DNA from: Amphirosellinia nigrospora
Lineage: Eukaryota > Ascomycota > Sordariomycetes > Xylariales > Xylariaceae
Assembly (NCBI GenBank): GCA_004123355.1
Contig: SCHM01000001.1
Location: 7,822,193-7,886,192, forward strand
Reading direction: 5' to 3'
DNA: 64,000 bases
Shown here: piece after piece, positions 15,913 through 26,302 of the stretch
Layout: each line of letters starts with the position of its first letter
Position numbering within the stretch: the first letter of the stretch is position 1
Made by a program: the position numbers and the translations under genes
The notes under the pieces: model-generated
Seen by the model: only the letters and a program-made list of their open reading frames with translations
Told to the model about the DNA's origin: nothing
Databases searched by the model: none

Positions 15913-16205
15913 GTATTATAATTATAATATTATTTATATATAAAATTAATATATTAATATTTAATTATATATAATAATAATTATTATATAATATTAGCTA
16001 TTTATATAATAAAATCGGGCTAGTATATCCGCCCGATTCGGTCGTGCAGTATATTATAGCAGAATTTTTTTCGTATAAAAAAATTCTCTGTACGAAAGCC
16101 TAGCTTTCGTACAAAGTTAGATAAAATAGATCGATATAATATATAAGTATTTATTTACCTATTATTATATACGATATTGTACCCCTAGCTACCTAACAAT
16201 ATATT
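15913..16205 (+). repeat. Isolated third copy of the repeat's terminal segment
   Basis: About 290 bp match, in the same orientation, the inner end of the right arm (9,062-9,340) and, inverted, that of the left arm. The match covers the flank TATTAGCTATTTATATAATA, the A/T hairpin region and the CTAGCTTTCGTA word. This copy keeps more G/C than the other two, so it is less mutated. Near 16,100 it holds a short palindrome in which GTACGAAAG and CTTTCGTAC face each other across CCTAG. A solitary terminal repeat or a truncated copy would both fit; the family is not identifiable. Confidence 0.7.
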
Positions 16206-17580
16206 ATAATTATTATAGTTACTATAATATTATTAAATTTTAATATATATAGCAATATAATAGTTATTAGTAAATATATAATATAAAATTTATATTAATT
16301 TTTTTATTATTAGAAATTTTTTTATACTTATTAGTATACTTAATATTTTTTTTATATTTTCGACTTTATATAAATATTAAATAAATATAAATATCGGTTT
16401 CGAGAATTTTAAAATAGCGGCGATTTTTTTACTATTATAAAATAAAGGCGTTATTTATTTTAGGCTTATATTATTAAATATATAAATATTTGCTTAAAAG
16501 CTTAAAAACCTAATTTAATTTTATACTAATAATATATAAATAGTTAATTAGAATAATATAATTATATGCTTATAAATAATAGCTAATATTTTATTTTTAA
16601 ATTTATTAAGTTATATTTTATATATTTTATTAATATAATAAATAAGTTTAATTTCGTTAAAAACTATAATTATAAAACGTTTTTTATATAAATAAATTTT
16701 TAAAACCTTTTTCTAATAATAACTTTTTTATTTTTAATAAATTAACTTTTAAAAAAAAAAAAAATATCGAAAATAATAATAGTAATAAAAATAATAAAAA
16801 TAATATAGCAATTAAATATTATTTTAAAAACTTCGAAAGTTTTAAAAACTTTAAAAGCTTTAAAAGCTTTAAGATTAATAATAAGCAAATAAAAAAAATA
16901 TTTTTAACCTTAAAAGTTATTTATATGTTAGCTATATATAAATATTTGTTTTTTAAAAAGTTTTTTAATTTTAATAAATATAAAATTAACTTTTAATTTT
17001 TTTTTTTTATAATAGTTTATTTAATAACTATAGCTTATATAAACTATTATTATTATTTTATTATTATTAATATTATTTTTATTTTCGGTAGCTTTTATAG
17101 CTTGTTTTTATTTTTCGGAAATATATATAAAATATCTTGATTTTTTCGTTAGTAAAATCGTTAAAACGTATAATTGTAGTAGCAAACTTATTATTTAGTT
17201 TATGCGATAAAAAATAGCTCGGCTAACTTTTTTTTATAAATTAATTAATTTGGATAATTAAATAAGCTAAATAATAATTTAGCAATAAAAGCAATAAAAA
17301 TAGCAATAAATAAACTATTATAATTAATAATATAAATACTTTTAGTAATAATTATAAAAGTTCTATATAATTTTTTAATATTATAAAAATAATATATTTT
17401 GCTATATTATTTATTAAATTTAATAATAATTTAGCGGCTTTATAGCTTTTAGTATATTAGGCCTATTTTTTAAAGCTTTTTTAAGCATTTTTACGCTTTA
17501 AAACACTAAAAATGCTATTTTTAATATAAAAATAGGTTTTAACTAATGTTATTTAAGTTTATAGATAAAAAAATGCTATT

Positions 17581-18017
17581 ATCGGTGTGTTTCCTAAAAT
17601 GACACACACACCACAGAAAGTGTGGGTGGGGCGACATTTCGATTCAGAACTAGTGTACTCCCGTCCTAGAGGCCAATCACCTAAGTTAATTCACTATAGG
17701 GAATCGAGTCGAAGTAAAACGTATCTTTGCTCTAACTTCTATTCAGCTTCTTGTCCGTTATGCACAACCATTCTATGTGGTGTCTCGCCTTATCGCGTGG
17801 TAACGTGGCGGCATCCGCGCTTACATACGTTCGCGTTTACCTGCCCAACTTATATTACCAGCCAATATTTTTTATCTTTGTGTAACCCACCTAATCTGTC
17901 ACAATTTCCGCACCACCGCTGTAGACGCGTTTTCATAATGAAGGGGTTTGTACTTTTGCCATGCTTGTAGCTGACCCTACATACGACGTTGAATCCTTGC
18001 TTCTCATAGTCTAGACT
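17581..18017. other. Transition DNA, no gene recognised
   Basis: First mixed-composition DNA after the AT-rich block. An open frame at 17,587-17,970 (+, 127 codons) shows no recognisable motif and has the composition of a chance frame. I see nothing else in it. Confidence 0.5.
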
Positions 18018-19328
18018 TCAAGCATTGCTCGTGTCTTGTGAGGCTTGAGCGTCGTAAACATCATTCGTCACCGATGCTGGGTAGTGCACATCCCCAGCAC
18101 GCAAACCGATTCCACCACTGAATGCTCAGCAGAGTCTCATCCAAGGTAGCATCGAACTCTCCAACTTCTTATCTCTCAAGCACCTTGCACACTCGTCCGC
18201 TTCCAGAACAACCGTGACCCCAGCCATCCGGTTCTCGTCCTGGGGGATCGGGCAGTCTACTACCTCGACATGACCCCACTGTCTTTCTTGATGATGCGAT
18301 ACTGCTTGGGCGGAAGCTGGGCCCAGCACCTGTATCTCGCCTTCCGATCCTTGTATCCTGATTGGTGGGCCGGCTGTAAAGTCGTAGTCCACGCCAGAAT
18401 GGATACGGAAAGCAGTCATGCCAATGCCCATACTCTTGTGCTTAGGAAACTGCAGCACGAAACTCGCCATCTCATCCACACCAGTATCGTATTTATTCAC
18501 CGCGGCTGTGATAGTCGGTGGTTCTTTCGGAGTCTCAGGCTGCAAGTGATAGAGGATTTGCATAATCCATGCAAGAGCGTAGACACCAAGATCTAGCATC
18601 GCACCACCAGCCAGGTCGGGGTTAGCAATCGGTGTGTGTCATCCCTATCAGTTTGCCATGGTGCATCTCCCCGAGAGAGTTATCGGCTATCAGTTGATCA
18701 GTCAAGCCAAGAGATAGGAGCCGAGCAGTATGGGGCGCTTGGAGGGGGACTAGACGCGAAGCTTGTCGGCTGGTAGGCACTCACCGGTTACACGATATAT
18801 CTCCAATAGCACCGACGAGACTAATCTTTGCACTTTTGCACTGAGTGGAAAGAAGCGGTCCATACAGCCTCCATGAGGAATAACTTCTTGTCTCGTGCTT
18901 TGCTAATAAGCTGCTTTGCTTGCGAGGACGTGACGGTGAGCGATTTCTCGCACAGCACGGCTTTCCCGGCACCCGTGCCATCATAACGTTACTAAAGTGG
19001 TACTTTGAGGCGTAGCCAATAGACGATATCGACGGCCGGTCAAGGGCTAGCTCTGCGTACGTGCCGTAGGCTCGCACACCGGGTGGTGCTTTCACTTATC
19101 ACAAAGTCTCGGGTTTGCGTATGCCCGAGGACGAGGCCACAGCACAGAGCTGGTGTCTTACATCGTGGACGTCGCGTATTGCGGGATCGGTGAGGAGATC
19201 CTTGACGAACCCTGGGCCTTTTGTTAGTTTCGCTATAATGTAGATCTACACGTTCGGGGAGACATACTTTCTGCCACGTGGCCGGTGGCGATGATACCCA
19301 TTTTTACGATGTAGGTGTTTCGAATCAT
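18018..19328 (-). CDS. Gfo/Idh/MocA-family NAD(P)-dependent dehydrogenase (dihydrodiol/D-xylose dehydrogenase type), frame disrupted
   Basis: A cytosolic sugar- or diol-type oxidoreductase with an N-terminal Rossmann fold. Reading from 19,328, the start region gives an MIRNTYIVK leader followed by the nucleotide-binding GIIATG motif. An intron with a GTATGT donor and ACTAAC branch point follows, then KDLLTDPA and RAYGTYAELAL. The family signatures YHFSNVMMA and LMEAVWT come next, then a second intron (GTGAGT donor near 18,783), and finally NPDLAGGAMLDLGVYAL and KYDTGVDEM near 18,500-18,630. The pieces lie in different frames. Several breaks look like one base missing from a homopolymer, for example GGGG to GGG at the first motif and three such losses before the RAYGTY segment. 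It lies at the repeat edge of the cluster and is codirectional with the glycosyltransferase. A sugar-nucleotide or polyol role beside a UGT is plausible but inferred. It could also be a true pseudogene. Confidence 0.8.
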
Positions 19329-19966
19329 GGCAGTGTCTTGAACAGGAGAATGAGAGTTGGACGAGCTGACATTGCAAAGAGTGACATAGAGGCCGATTTA
19401 AAGGGCGACTGCGCTCTGCCTAGCTGGGCGTCATGGCATATGTGGCACCCCCACAGGACGATATACCCTAGGGAATCGAGATGGTTGCTCCGATAGGTAC
19501 ATTGCCTAAAGCAGGGTTAATACTAATCTGTATCTATTTTTCAAAATAGGCCTGAAAGGAGCCAGCATACTCGTCCTAGACATTTCATGTTCTCGCTTTA
19601 CTTACATATCCTATTTCCGTACCTAGTCAATATACTGTCGACCTATCAAGCGCTGGGGCTCTAGAGCTTGTACAAGATTTCCCCTTCGCCGGTTGAGATT
19701 TGATATCCGACATTTACTGCCACGGGTTTAATTGGGTTTTAAGAGAGAATCGGAGTTCCTTGTGTATTCTAGGTATGTATAAGTGAGATAAGCGAAAGTT
19801 GAATCTATGAGGATTGTGGTGATTTGTGACGTTTCACCGTTTGGGTAATATGAAGTCTGCTCAAATTTCATTAGGGGTCCAGGGCAACATCATTTGGAAA
19901 CATCGTTTGGAAACTTCAATTCTACTCCCAGATACGGAACAAGGAAACCTGATCAAACCCGCCGTG
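19329..19966. other. Intergenic, dehydrogenase upstream / UGT 3' side
   Basis: About 640 bp of ordinary composition. It should hold the promoter of the minus-strand dehydrogenase and the terminator of the UGT. No motif or further gene stands out. Confidence 0.5.
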
Positions 19967-21620
19967 CTAAGAGTATAGCCAACTAACTGTATAAGCTATG
20001 ACAGCCGCAATTCCAAGAAAAATTAGCGCCTCGTCCATGTTTGATGCTTTCAACTTTGATATACGCATATCCGCAGTCTGCAAATGCATAGGAGCCAGCT
20101 CCTTGCCTCGTGACAACCCTTTTAGAGATCCCCCTGAGATCCAGCACGCGGCTGGTGTTCGAATCTAAGCTCCCAGTCGTACATATGCCCCTCGATGAGA
20201 TCTGCGGCCGAGTGTTTCGCCTGCAGGAGGCATGAGCAATTCGCTGCATGCGAAGCGTGTTGCGCGCGAAATCGTCATTCTCGTCTTGGATGATCATGCC
20301 GATCTTCTCAGCCACCTCGTCAGCGGTGAAGTTGTGCTTCTCATCGAGAGGGCCACGCCGGCCCTCTGGAGACGCATCACGCGGGCAGCTGGTCGCCATA
20401 GATGCCATGCAGAGCTGCGGGACTCCGTGATACAGTGACTCGTTCGCCGAGGACGGCCCAACGTGTGTAAAGAAGAGCTTGATCGACTCGTGGTCCAACA
20501 TCGCCCTCTGCGGCGCGTTCTCTACGAAGCCAGGACTCGTGTTTATTGCGGATCAGCTGCGCCACGGCATCTGGGAGATGATGGTGTTTTCGAAAGGCGC
20601 GAATTGTTTCTTGGCGACTTCTCTGATGGCGAAGACTACGCCATCGATGTGCCCTGCTTCCATGGAGGAGGCCAGACCCTGGAGGATCTTTTCTAGTACG
20701 ACAGCGCCAAGAATCACATGGGTGCCTAGCGCTAGGTACACCACCGACTTCTTGTCTTGAAGGAAGGAAGACTGGGATGTATCTAGTTGCCTCCACTCGT
20801 CGGACAAATGGGACCTGCGACCATCATCAAGGGTGGAAGGTCTTTCGGCACCTCCGATCCAAAGAATGAATTGATCAGGACAACATGGTCCGGCTTAGGC
20901 TTCGTCGATGGCATGGTCTTGACGCCGACGTGCTGGCGCATCTTCCTGACCCAGAAATAATAGTCTATAAGGTTTGGGGCATCCCGTAAGATGTGTGACT
21001 GCTCAAACAGGCGGTCATATAAACTGCCGTCCTCGTTTGTGAGACAACGCACCTGGGCGCCCACGAGGCCCGGAATCCACGGTTGCGGTGCCATAAGCCA
21101 GGGCATTTGTGGCCACATCTCGGCCAAGGGAAACTGTATTCGCGAGCAATGTCCTTGGTGCCTCTACTTGAAAGTCCGAGAAGATATAGTCTGGAGGGTC
21201 ATTCTCGACTAGTTCTTTGAGACGCTGGTATGTCTCTGTCCAGAAGGAGTCGTAGAACTTCTTGCAGTTCCAATAGTCACCCGAGCCCGGGCGGATCTGT
21301 TGTCCCAGCGACTCAGTCGGATGTACAATTCCTCGTCCTCTTGGGCTGTAATCGCTCTGCCAATTATATGCGTCTTTGACACAAATGGATAGTTTTTGGC
21401 GAGGTTTTCCCGACCACTCAAGGTCGCGAATTCGATGACATGACCTCGGTCTGCCAAAACTCTGCAAACCTCGAATATGGGGGCTAGCGCAACTTCGTTA
21501 GTTTGATGGCAACTAAGACCGAAGTGATCGAGAGATTATAGTTACCCACCAGAGTTTGTTGAGCCACCAACAGTGACGATGACGAGTATCCTGCGACTCG
21601 GAAACGTCAAGCTGAGACAT
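19967..21620 (-). CDS. UDP-glycosyltransferase (fungal UGT), frame disrupted
   Basis: A family 1 (GT-B) glycosyltransferase that would move a sugar from a UDP-sugar to a small lipophilic acceptor. From the 5' end I see an N-terminal beta strand ILVIVTVGGSTNS, an intron of about 50 bp (ACTAAC branch point) near 21,500-21,550, and VLADRGHVIEFATL. LAEMWPQMPWLM-like and VPKDLPPLM segments follow, then KSVVYLALGTHVIL near 20,700. The C-terminal donor-sugar signature is FFTHVGPSSANESLYHGVP near 20,440-20,490, with its His, Glu and GVP present. The C terminus from about 20,040 to the stop at 19,967 is hydrophobic and reads as a single membrane helix. The reading frame changes at least four times. 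The start is uncertain because the only nearby ATG (21,618-21,620) is out of frame with the first strand. With the PKS it points to a glycosylated polyketide; this is inferred. Confidence 0.85.
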
Positions 21621-22668
21621 TGTCACGGTGCCGTAGGAATTATACTGCTACTTGCAGCGCTGGATTCTCGATCAAATAAAATTGGGGTGGAAAGCCTGGT
21701 ATGATGTGAGCCTTGTGGTCAAGACAAAGAATAAGAGCATGAGAAAAGCACGCAAAGGCGGGCACTTACAAGCTGTGCACATGCCTACAGGAGTGGGAAG
21801 AGCGGGGAGTTGAAGTTCTCTGCAAAGAAAAGTATAGTATACCCATGAAATACTATAAGCATTCATGTTACTATTCGAGCAAAGATATCTCTTACTTAGC
21901 TAAGCAACAGTCCCCGATGTTCTTTTGTCTTGAGCTTTCGCCGGGTAAGCATATGCCACTTTCTCCCATGGATGAGAGGGTGTGCTAATGCAACATAATT
22001 GCCCAGCCTCAGAAGCCGGCAATAGACCGGCTGAAAGAAATAAGACGTGTTGGGTGTGGGTAGACTAAAGCGCGTGCTATGTCATGAAGCCAACCTCGAA
22101 CAAGTTACATCTAACAAGACCAACCTCCTGCCGAGTTCACCGCGCAAACTATCACCTTGGACGAGAGGCAAACCTAGTGCATGCCGCGCTATGCGGATTC
22201 TATACAAACATAGCACTTGAAAAGGCGGGGGCCTTTTGTTGGCAGCATGGCTAGATATCACACCTTGCGGCAATAGTGCCATTAACAATTAAAATACCCG
22301 GTGGTGGCGAGCACGTTTTTATGAAAATGGAAACCTTTGCCGGCGAAGCTCGATTTTGAATACGTTGTAAATTAAATTGCAGTACCTAGAATTAAATTGG
22401 CGTGGTGTACCTAACCCCCCTCGCCCCTTTTGCCTGCTAGATCCTACCCCAGTAGTGATTATTAAGCATAAAAGTTAAAAGTCTCAATTAAACTGACCTA
22501 TAATGAGGTAAACTTGCGCTAAAAATACGGTTACTTAGTTACAAAGTTTAGACAAGATTTTCTGTTCGCCTTATCAGAGCAGTAATATTTATTGAAAAAG
22601 GTATTCATAGTAATGAGCCGTTGCTGGATAGCCACCCCTAGATCGCAACCATCTTGTTTATACAACGC
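21621..22668. other. Intergenic between UGT start and P450 3' end
   Basis: About 1 kb. Short open frames here (for example 21,672-21,866 and 22,082-22,288, minus) show no recognisable motif. It presumably contains the UGT promoter. No repeat or RNA gene is seen. Confidence 0.5.
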
Positions 22669-24505
22669 TCAATCGTACGTAACACTGCTCGGTACCCTGA
22701 TAGCCCGTTCGCGCCCTAGAGGACTGTTCAATGCGTTCGGAATAAGCTCGAACTTGAAATTGAAAATAACCAATGTCAAGATCAATCGTAGCTCCTGTAC
22801 AGCAAGAAGCTTCCCTAAATTCGGAATTTCGTCATCAGATCATTGATTTTTGATAAATCGTAAACGTAGGACTAATCACTGATGAAGGGAGAAATACACA
22901 CCAAAGCATGCTCGAGGTCCACTGCTGAAGGCCAGCTTCGGCAATGCATTCGAGACAAAATTGCCCTTCTCATCAAGCCACCTCTCGGGCGAGAACTCAT
23001 CTAAATTCTCATGCCAGACCGAGCGAGTGGCTGATTTAGTCTCTTGGGACTTGGCGCTGCGAATTGTCTCGTCAATCTCAAACGGCGGCTCGGCGACATA
23101 TATACACATTATGTGAGCGCCCTTGGGAATTTTGTAGCCTAGCACATGAGTGTCAACTGTGGCAACTCGTACTAGCCGCGGCACAATATGCCCAACGCGC
23201 CTGATTTCTTCCAGACACCCTTCCAGATATATGGGTCGTCAGTATTTGCTCAGCAGAGGGCGGATTTGATGGTGAACAGTGAGGAAACGCCTCATATAGG
23301 GCTGCACGAAGCTTTTCCTGGGCGAGCTGGTTGTTTGTAAGCAGCTTTGCAGCCCAGGAGAGAGTTGTTGCCGTAGTGTCGTGCCCTAACAGGTAAGAGA
23401 GATGGAGTGTCAGACCGTACTTAGTTCAAGAAGCTTGTGTCGTCTTGCTTACCACTATCAAGAACATAAAAAGCTCATCGTGAATCTCCTGTATCGTGGG
23501 TTGCTTGTTGTCCATGATGGCTTTCTTATTAATGATGGCTTTCTTATTAATGATGGACTTTCTCTCCTTAGAACATAATCCATTGCGCATGTGTCGGCGC
23601 TCTTGGATATGGCTTCCTCGTCGAGGCCTGCAAAGCGTGATCGAGCCGAGGTGATGAGATCGTCCACAATGCGGCACTTCACGGCCCAGTGCTTTCTGAA
23701 CTCTGGCATATTACGGAGAAGCCAATGATGAAGTCTCGGCATTGGGAGGTTAGAGTCTTCCCAATGCTGTCATTAAAATGTTTCATCGCACGGTATAGCT
23801 CTCCGCGCGGCACAACAGGAATATAGGCAACATCATCTTGAGACTCTGGCTGGTGAGCGAACTCCGCACCGTTCTTTATGCCGGTCGTCTCGTTCGTAAC
23901 ACCGTTTAACCTCGATCCTAGTAGTGATGCCCATATAGCGTCCAAGGTGACTAGCTCGAAGTCTTCCGCGATGGGAAACGGGCGGCCACCTGCAATGGCG
24001 CTCTTCGTCTTGAGAAGTTCGACGAGGGATAAAGTAGCTTCATATACTCGTGGCGCAGCGACACGTCGAAGAAAGTCAGGCTTCATGACATCCATCCAGA
24101 GCCGTCTCTGGGCTCTGTATTCAGGTGTCGTGAACTTGATGATACTTGAGCTCGGCACGAAAGGCTCCAAGAAACCGATCGTGACGGAGCGCGATCAAAC
24201 TCCTTGGTGCGATTGGACATGATATCCTCAACTTCGCGAACATCATCTATGATAATGAACGGTCTAGTGAAGGCCGGAGAAAAACCTGAACCACAGGGGA
24301 ACCAAGCTTGTGACATTGTGCGAAGACGAACTTGGCCGGCGCCTTTGTTTTCTTTGAGGCTTTGGCCAGATCTGGAAGATCTCCCATTAGACGCCTCGCA
24401 GAGTGTTTGTTGTAGGGAATACCCGGATAGGGACGAGGTAGGCATATTGGCAAACCCAGAGACAGAGTATAATGAACCAACGAGTGCAAGATAGAATGTT
24501 GCCAT
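22669..24505 (-). CDS. Cytochrome P450 monooxygenase, frame disrupted
   Basis: A heme-thiolate monooxygenase, probably anchored in the ER by its N terminus (MATFYLALVGSLY then a PRPYPGIPYN proline hinge). Motifs in order are: PFVPSSSIIKFTTPEYRAQR (helix C region); GHDTTATTLSW of helix I near 23,380, carrying the conserved acid-Thr pair; LEEIRRVG with the K-helix ExxR near 23,190; FSPERW; and the heme loop FSSGPRACFG with its Cys codon at 22,916-22,918. An intron follows the heme loop, and a last exon reads LAVQELRLILTL to a stop at 22,669-22,671. Family length of about 500 residues fits. The frame changes several times, and an 18-bp in-frame tandem duplication lies at 23,516-23,551. It is divergent from the PKS and shares its 1.8 kb promoter, so a tailoring oxidation of the polyketide is likely. 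Confidence 0.9.
23516..23551. repeat. 18-bp tandem duplication inside the P450
   Basis: Two perfect copies of GATGGCTTTCTTATTAAT followed by a partial third. The length keeps the reading frame and doubles the hexapeptide SLIRKP on the minus strand. It lies between the helix C and helix I segments of the P450, probably in a surface loop. Confidence 0.85.
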
Positions 24506-26302
24506 TATGCCCCCTTCTTAGTTTGATTTTGCAATGAGTATGTTATCGAGGGCTAGATTTGAAGACTGTGCAAGACACGAGAGTTTAATTTGATTTAAAA
24601 TGGAAAACAAGCTTGCATCTAGGATGTGTTGTTTTTCTTTTTGTTTTCGTCTTCAACGAAACAATGTCCTATCCTAGGCTGCGGTTCTAATTTCAGCTAG
24701 TAGTCAATTATGCTTAGAAATGTTACAAAAGATTTTATTAAAACGGGTATTTACTTCTAATTTGAAAAGATTCTTATTATAATAAAAACTTAAATTCTAC
24801 TTTAATTTAAAAAATTTACCTTTTAATTAGTCGTAAGGATTTGGACGGGCGAGTTAAAGTACAGATATGACCTTTTGCGATTGAAGCTCAAAATTAGGTG
24901 AAAACACCTGATAAGAGGGTTGAAAGTACCTCTACCTGGTCAGCCCCCGCCCCATCCCCCTATTGCTCACCTTCCCGTGGGGCATGGGGACCTCATCGAA
25001 TACTCTTAGCGCACGATTTGGTTGCCGCCCGAAGCGCAGAGATATCTTTAAAGCAACCTTATCTAGATCCTTGCAAACCAATTATATCCTGTTAGGAGCC
25101 TCGTGCAGCCTCGTGGCTTTAATACGTGGTTATCAAAAGGTGCCATCGTAGACCGTAGCCACTTACAGGGCCGAAACTATCCTCATGTGGGGGAGTTTCG
25201 GGGAATAAGGCTTCTTTTAACAACCTCAGCCGATCTCCGGAGATCGGTAAATGGTCGGCGTGGAATTTGTGCTCCTACTAGTAAAGAATTTTAAGTATGA
25301 GATTTTCTATGTCTACTTACTGAAAGGGGGTTATTGAGTGATCATTAGACAATTTTCTACTTGAAATATGGTAGTCTTGTGTTTAACAGTAGTCTTTCTT
25401 TCCTAGTAATTATCTTCCTAAATTGTGTATCTTGCCGGAGGCGCCCAAGTAAATAGGCAATTGGGCTCATGACCACAATCTCGATGCTGGAAGCCTAATC
25501 AAGACGTGAGCCGACAGCCATGATCGTCATGGTCCCTTGACCGGTTTTAGCACTCACTTATCACGTCGCCGACTGACTCAAATGATGGCTATCTGGTTTT
25601 TTGCTATCGAGTCCCTCGCCCCGTGGGGGGATTCGTAACAAACAAGTCCTTGTGTTGCAACCAGAGATGCCGTGCAACAAGGAGCTGAGAATATGGCAGT
25701 TGACTCAAAAGGCCTGCGCAGTGTATGTGGCGTCGCTAGTGATTATGAACATGCCTCTATTCACACATATTCGGAGGAGATGCTACAAAAGGCATAATGT
25801 TGCCACGTTGGCCTGATGTGTATCGCAGGTGATATATCTCGTGATCGGTTCCATTAGGAAGCCTCCTTAGTCGAGCTCAAGTCTCAACTACATTGTGAAG
25901 ACAAAGTTACAAAGACTTGAGATATCAATATTAGAGTCTAATATCAGAGCGTAGCAATGACGACTGGGGAAATGTAAGTATTATCAGTAGAATACTTTTC
26001 GAATTAATCTCTTATCTGCCGCTTTGGGCAATGAACACAGTTTCGCTGTACTGTGTTCATCAAAGATGAACTGAACCTCATCATTCTTCTTATTATTTAA
26101 GCTCGACGAGAATCACTGTCTCGATGACGCTTGCTCGTTTCTTTAGAATCATGCTTATACTATTAACGGTAGGCATAACTGACTGAGCTCGAGATTCAGT
26201 AATCCTTTTTGGCATCATCGACTGGTGGCAGTTCCATGTGGTACTGCCTCTTCCTTTGCTCTGACATACTTATCATATCACACCGCATAACATAGCATCA
26301 CG
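24506..26302. promoter_or_regulatory. Bidirectional P450/PKS promoter region
   Basis: A 1.8 kb intergenic stretch between two divergent cluster genes. It contains an AT-rich patch at about 24,710-24,830 resembling the degraded repeat DNA, the 18-bp palindrome at 25,230-25,247, and short open frames with no recognisable product. Divergent transcription from a shared region is common in fungal metabolite clusters, and this is the best candidate for the cluster's control region. Confidence 0.6.
25230..25247. promoter_or_regulatory. Perfect 18-bp palindrome, CCG-N12-CGG
   Basis: CCGATCTCCGGAGATCGG is its own reverse complement. Inverted CCG...CGG triplets at fixed spacing are the classic target form of fungal Zn(II)2Cys6 regulators. 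It lies about 1.06 kb upstream of the PKS start and 0.73 kb upstream of the P450 start. Function is inferred; no such regulator gene is visible in the window. Confidence 0.45.

Larger units (their letters stand above)
1..17580. repeat. AT-rich, RIP-like gene-free block
   Basis: Almost pure A/T DNA with TA steps everywhere and CA/TG dinucleotides nearly absent, which is the footprint expected from repeat-induced point mutation of repeated DNA in ascomycetes. No convincing gene survives: the longest open frame (15,486-15,674, minus) is only low-complexity F/Y/I/L. Slightly less degraded patches lie near 7,240-8,990, 15,190-15,480 and 16,730-17,580. Composition switches to ordinary mixed sequence within a few tens of bases near 17,580. 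That the block is RIP-mutated repeat is inferred from composition plus the internal repeats described separately; an AT-isochore of another origin is less likely. Confidence 0.85.

Noticed and set aside
1-17580. Mitochondrial DNA
   Set aside because: It has no open mitochondrial reading frames, rRNA or tRNA, and the CA/TG depletion and paired repeats fit RIP instead.
18270-18596. Plus-strand open frame of 108 codons
   Set aside because: It is antisense to the recognisable C-terminal half of the Gfo/Idh dehydrogenase.
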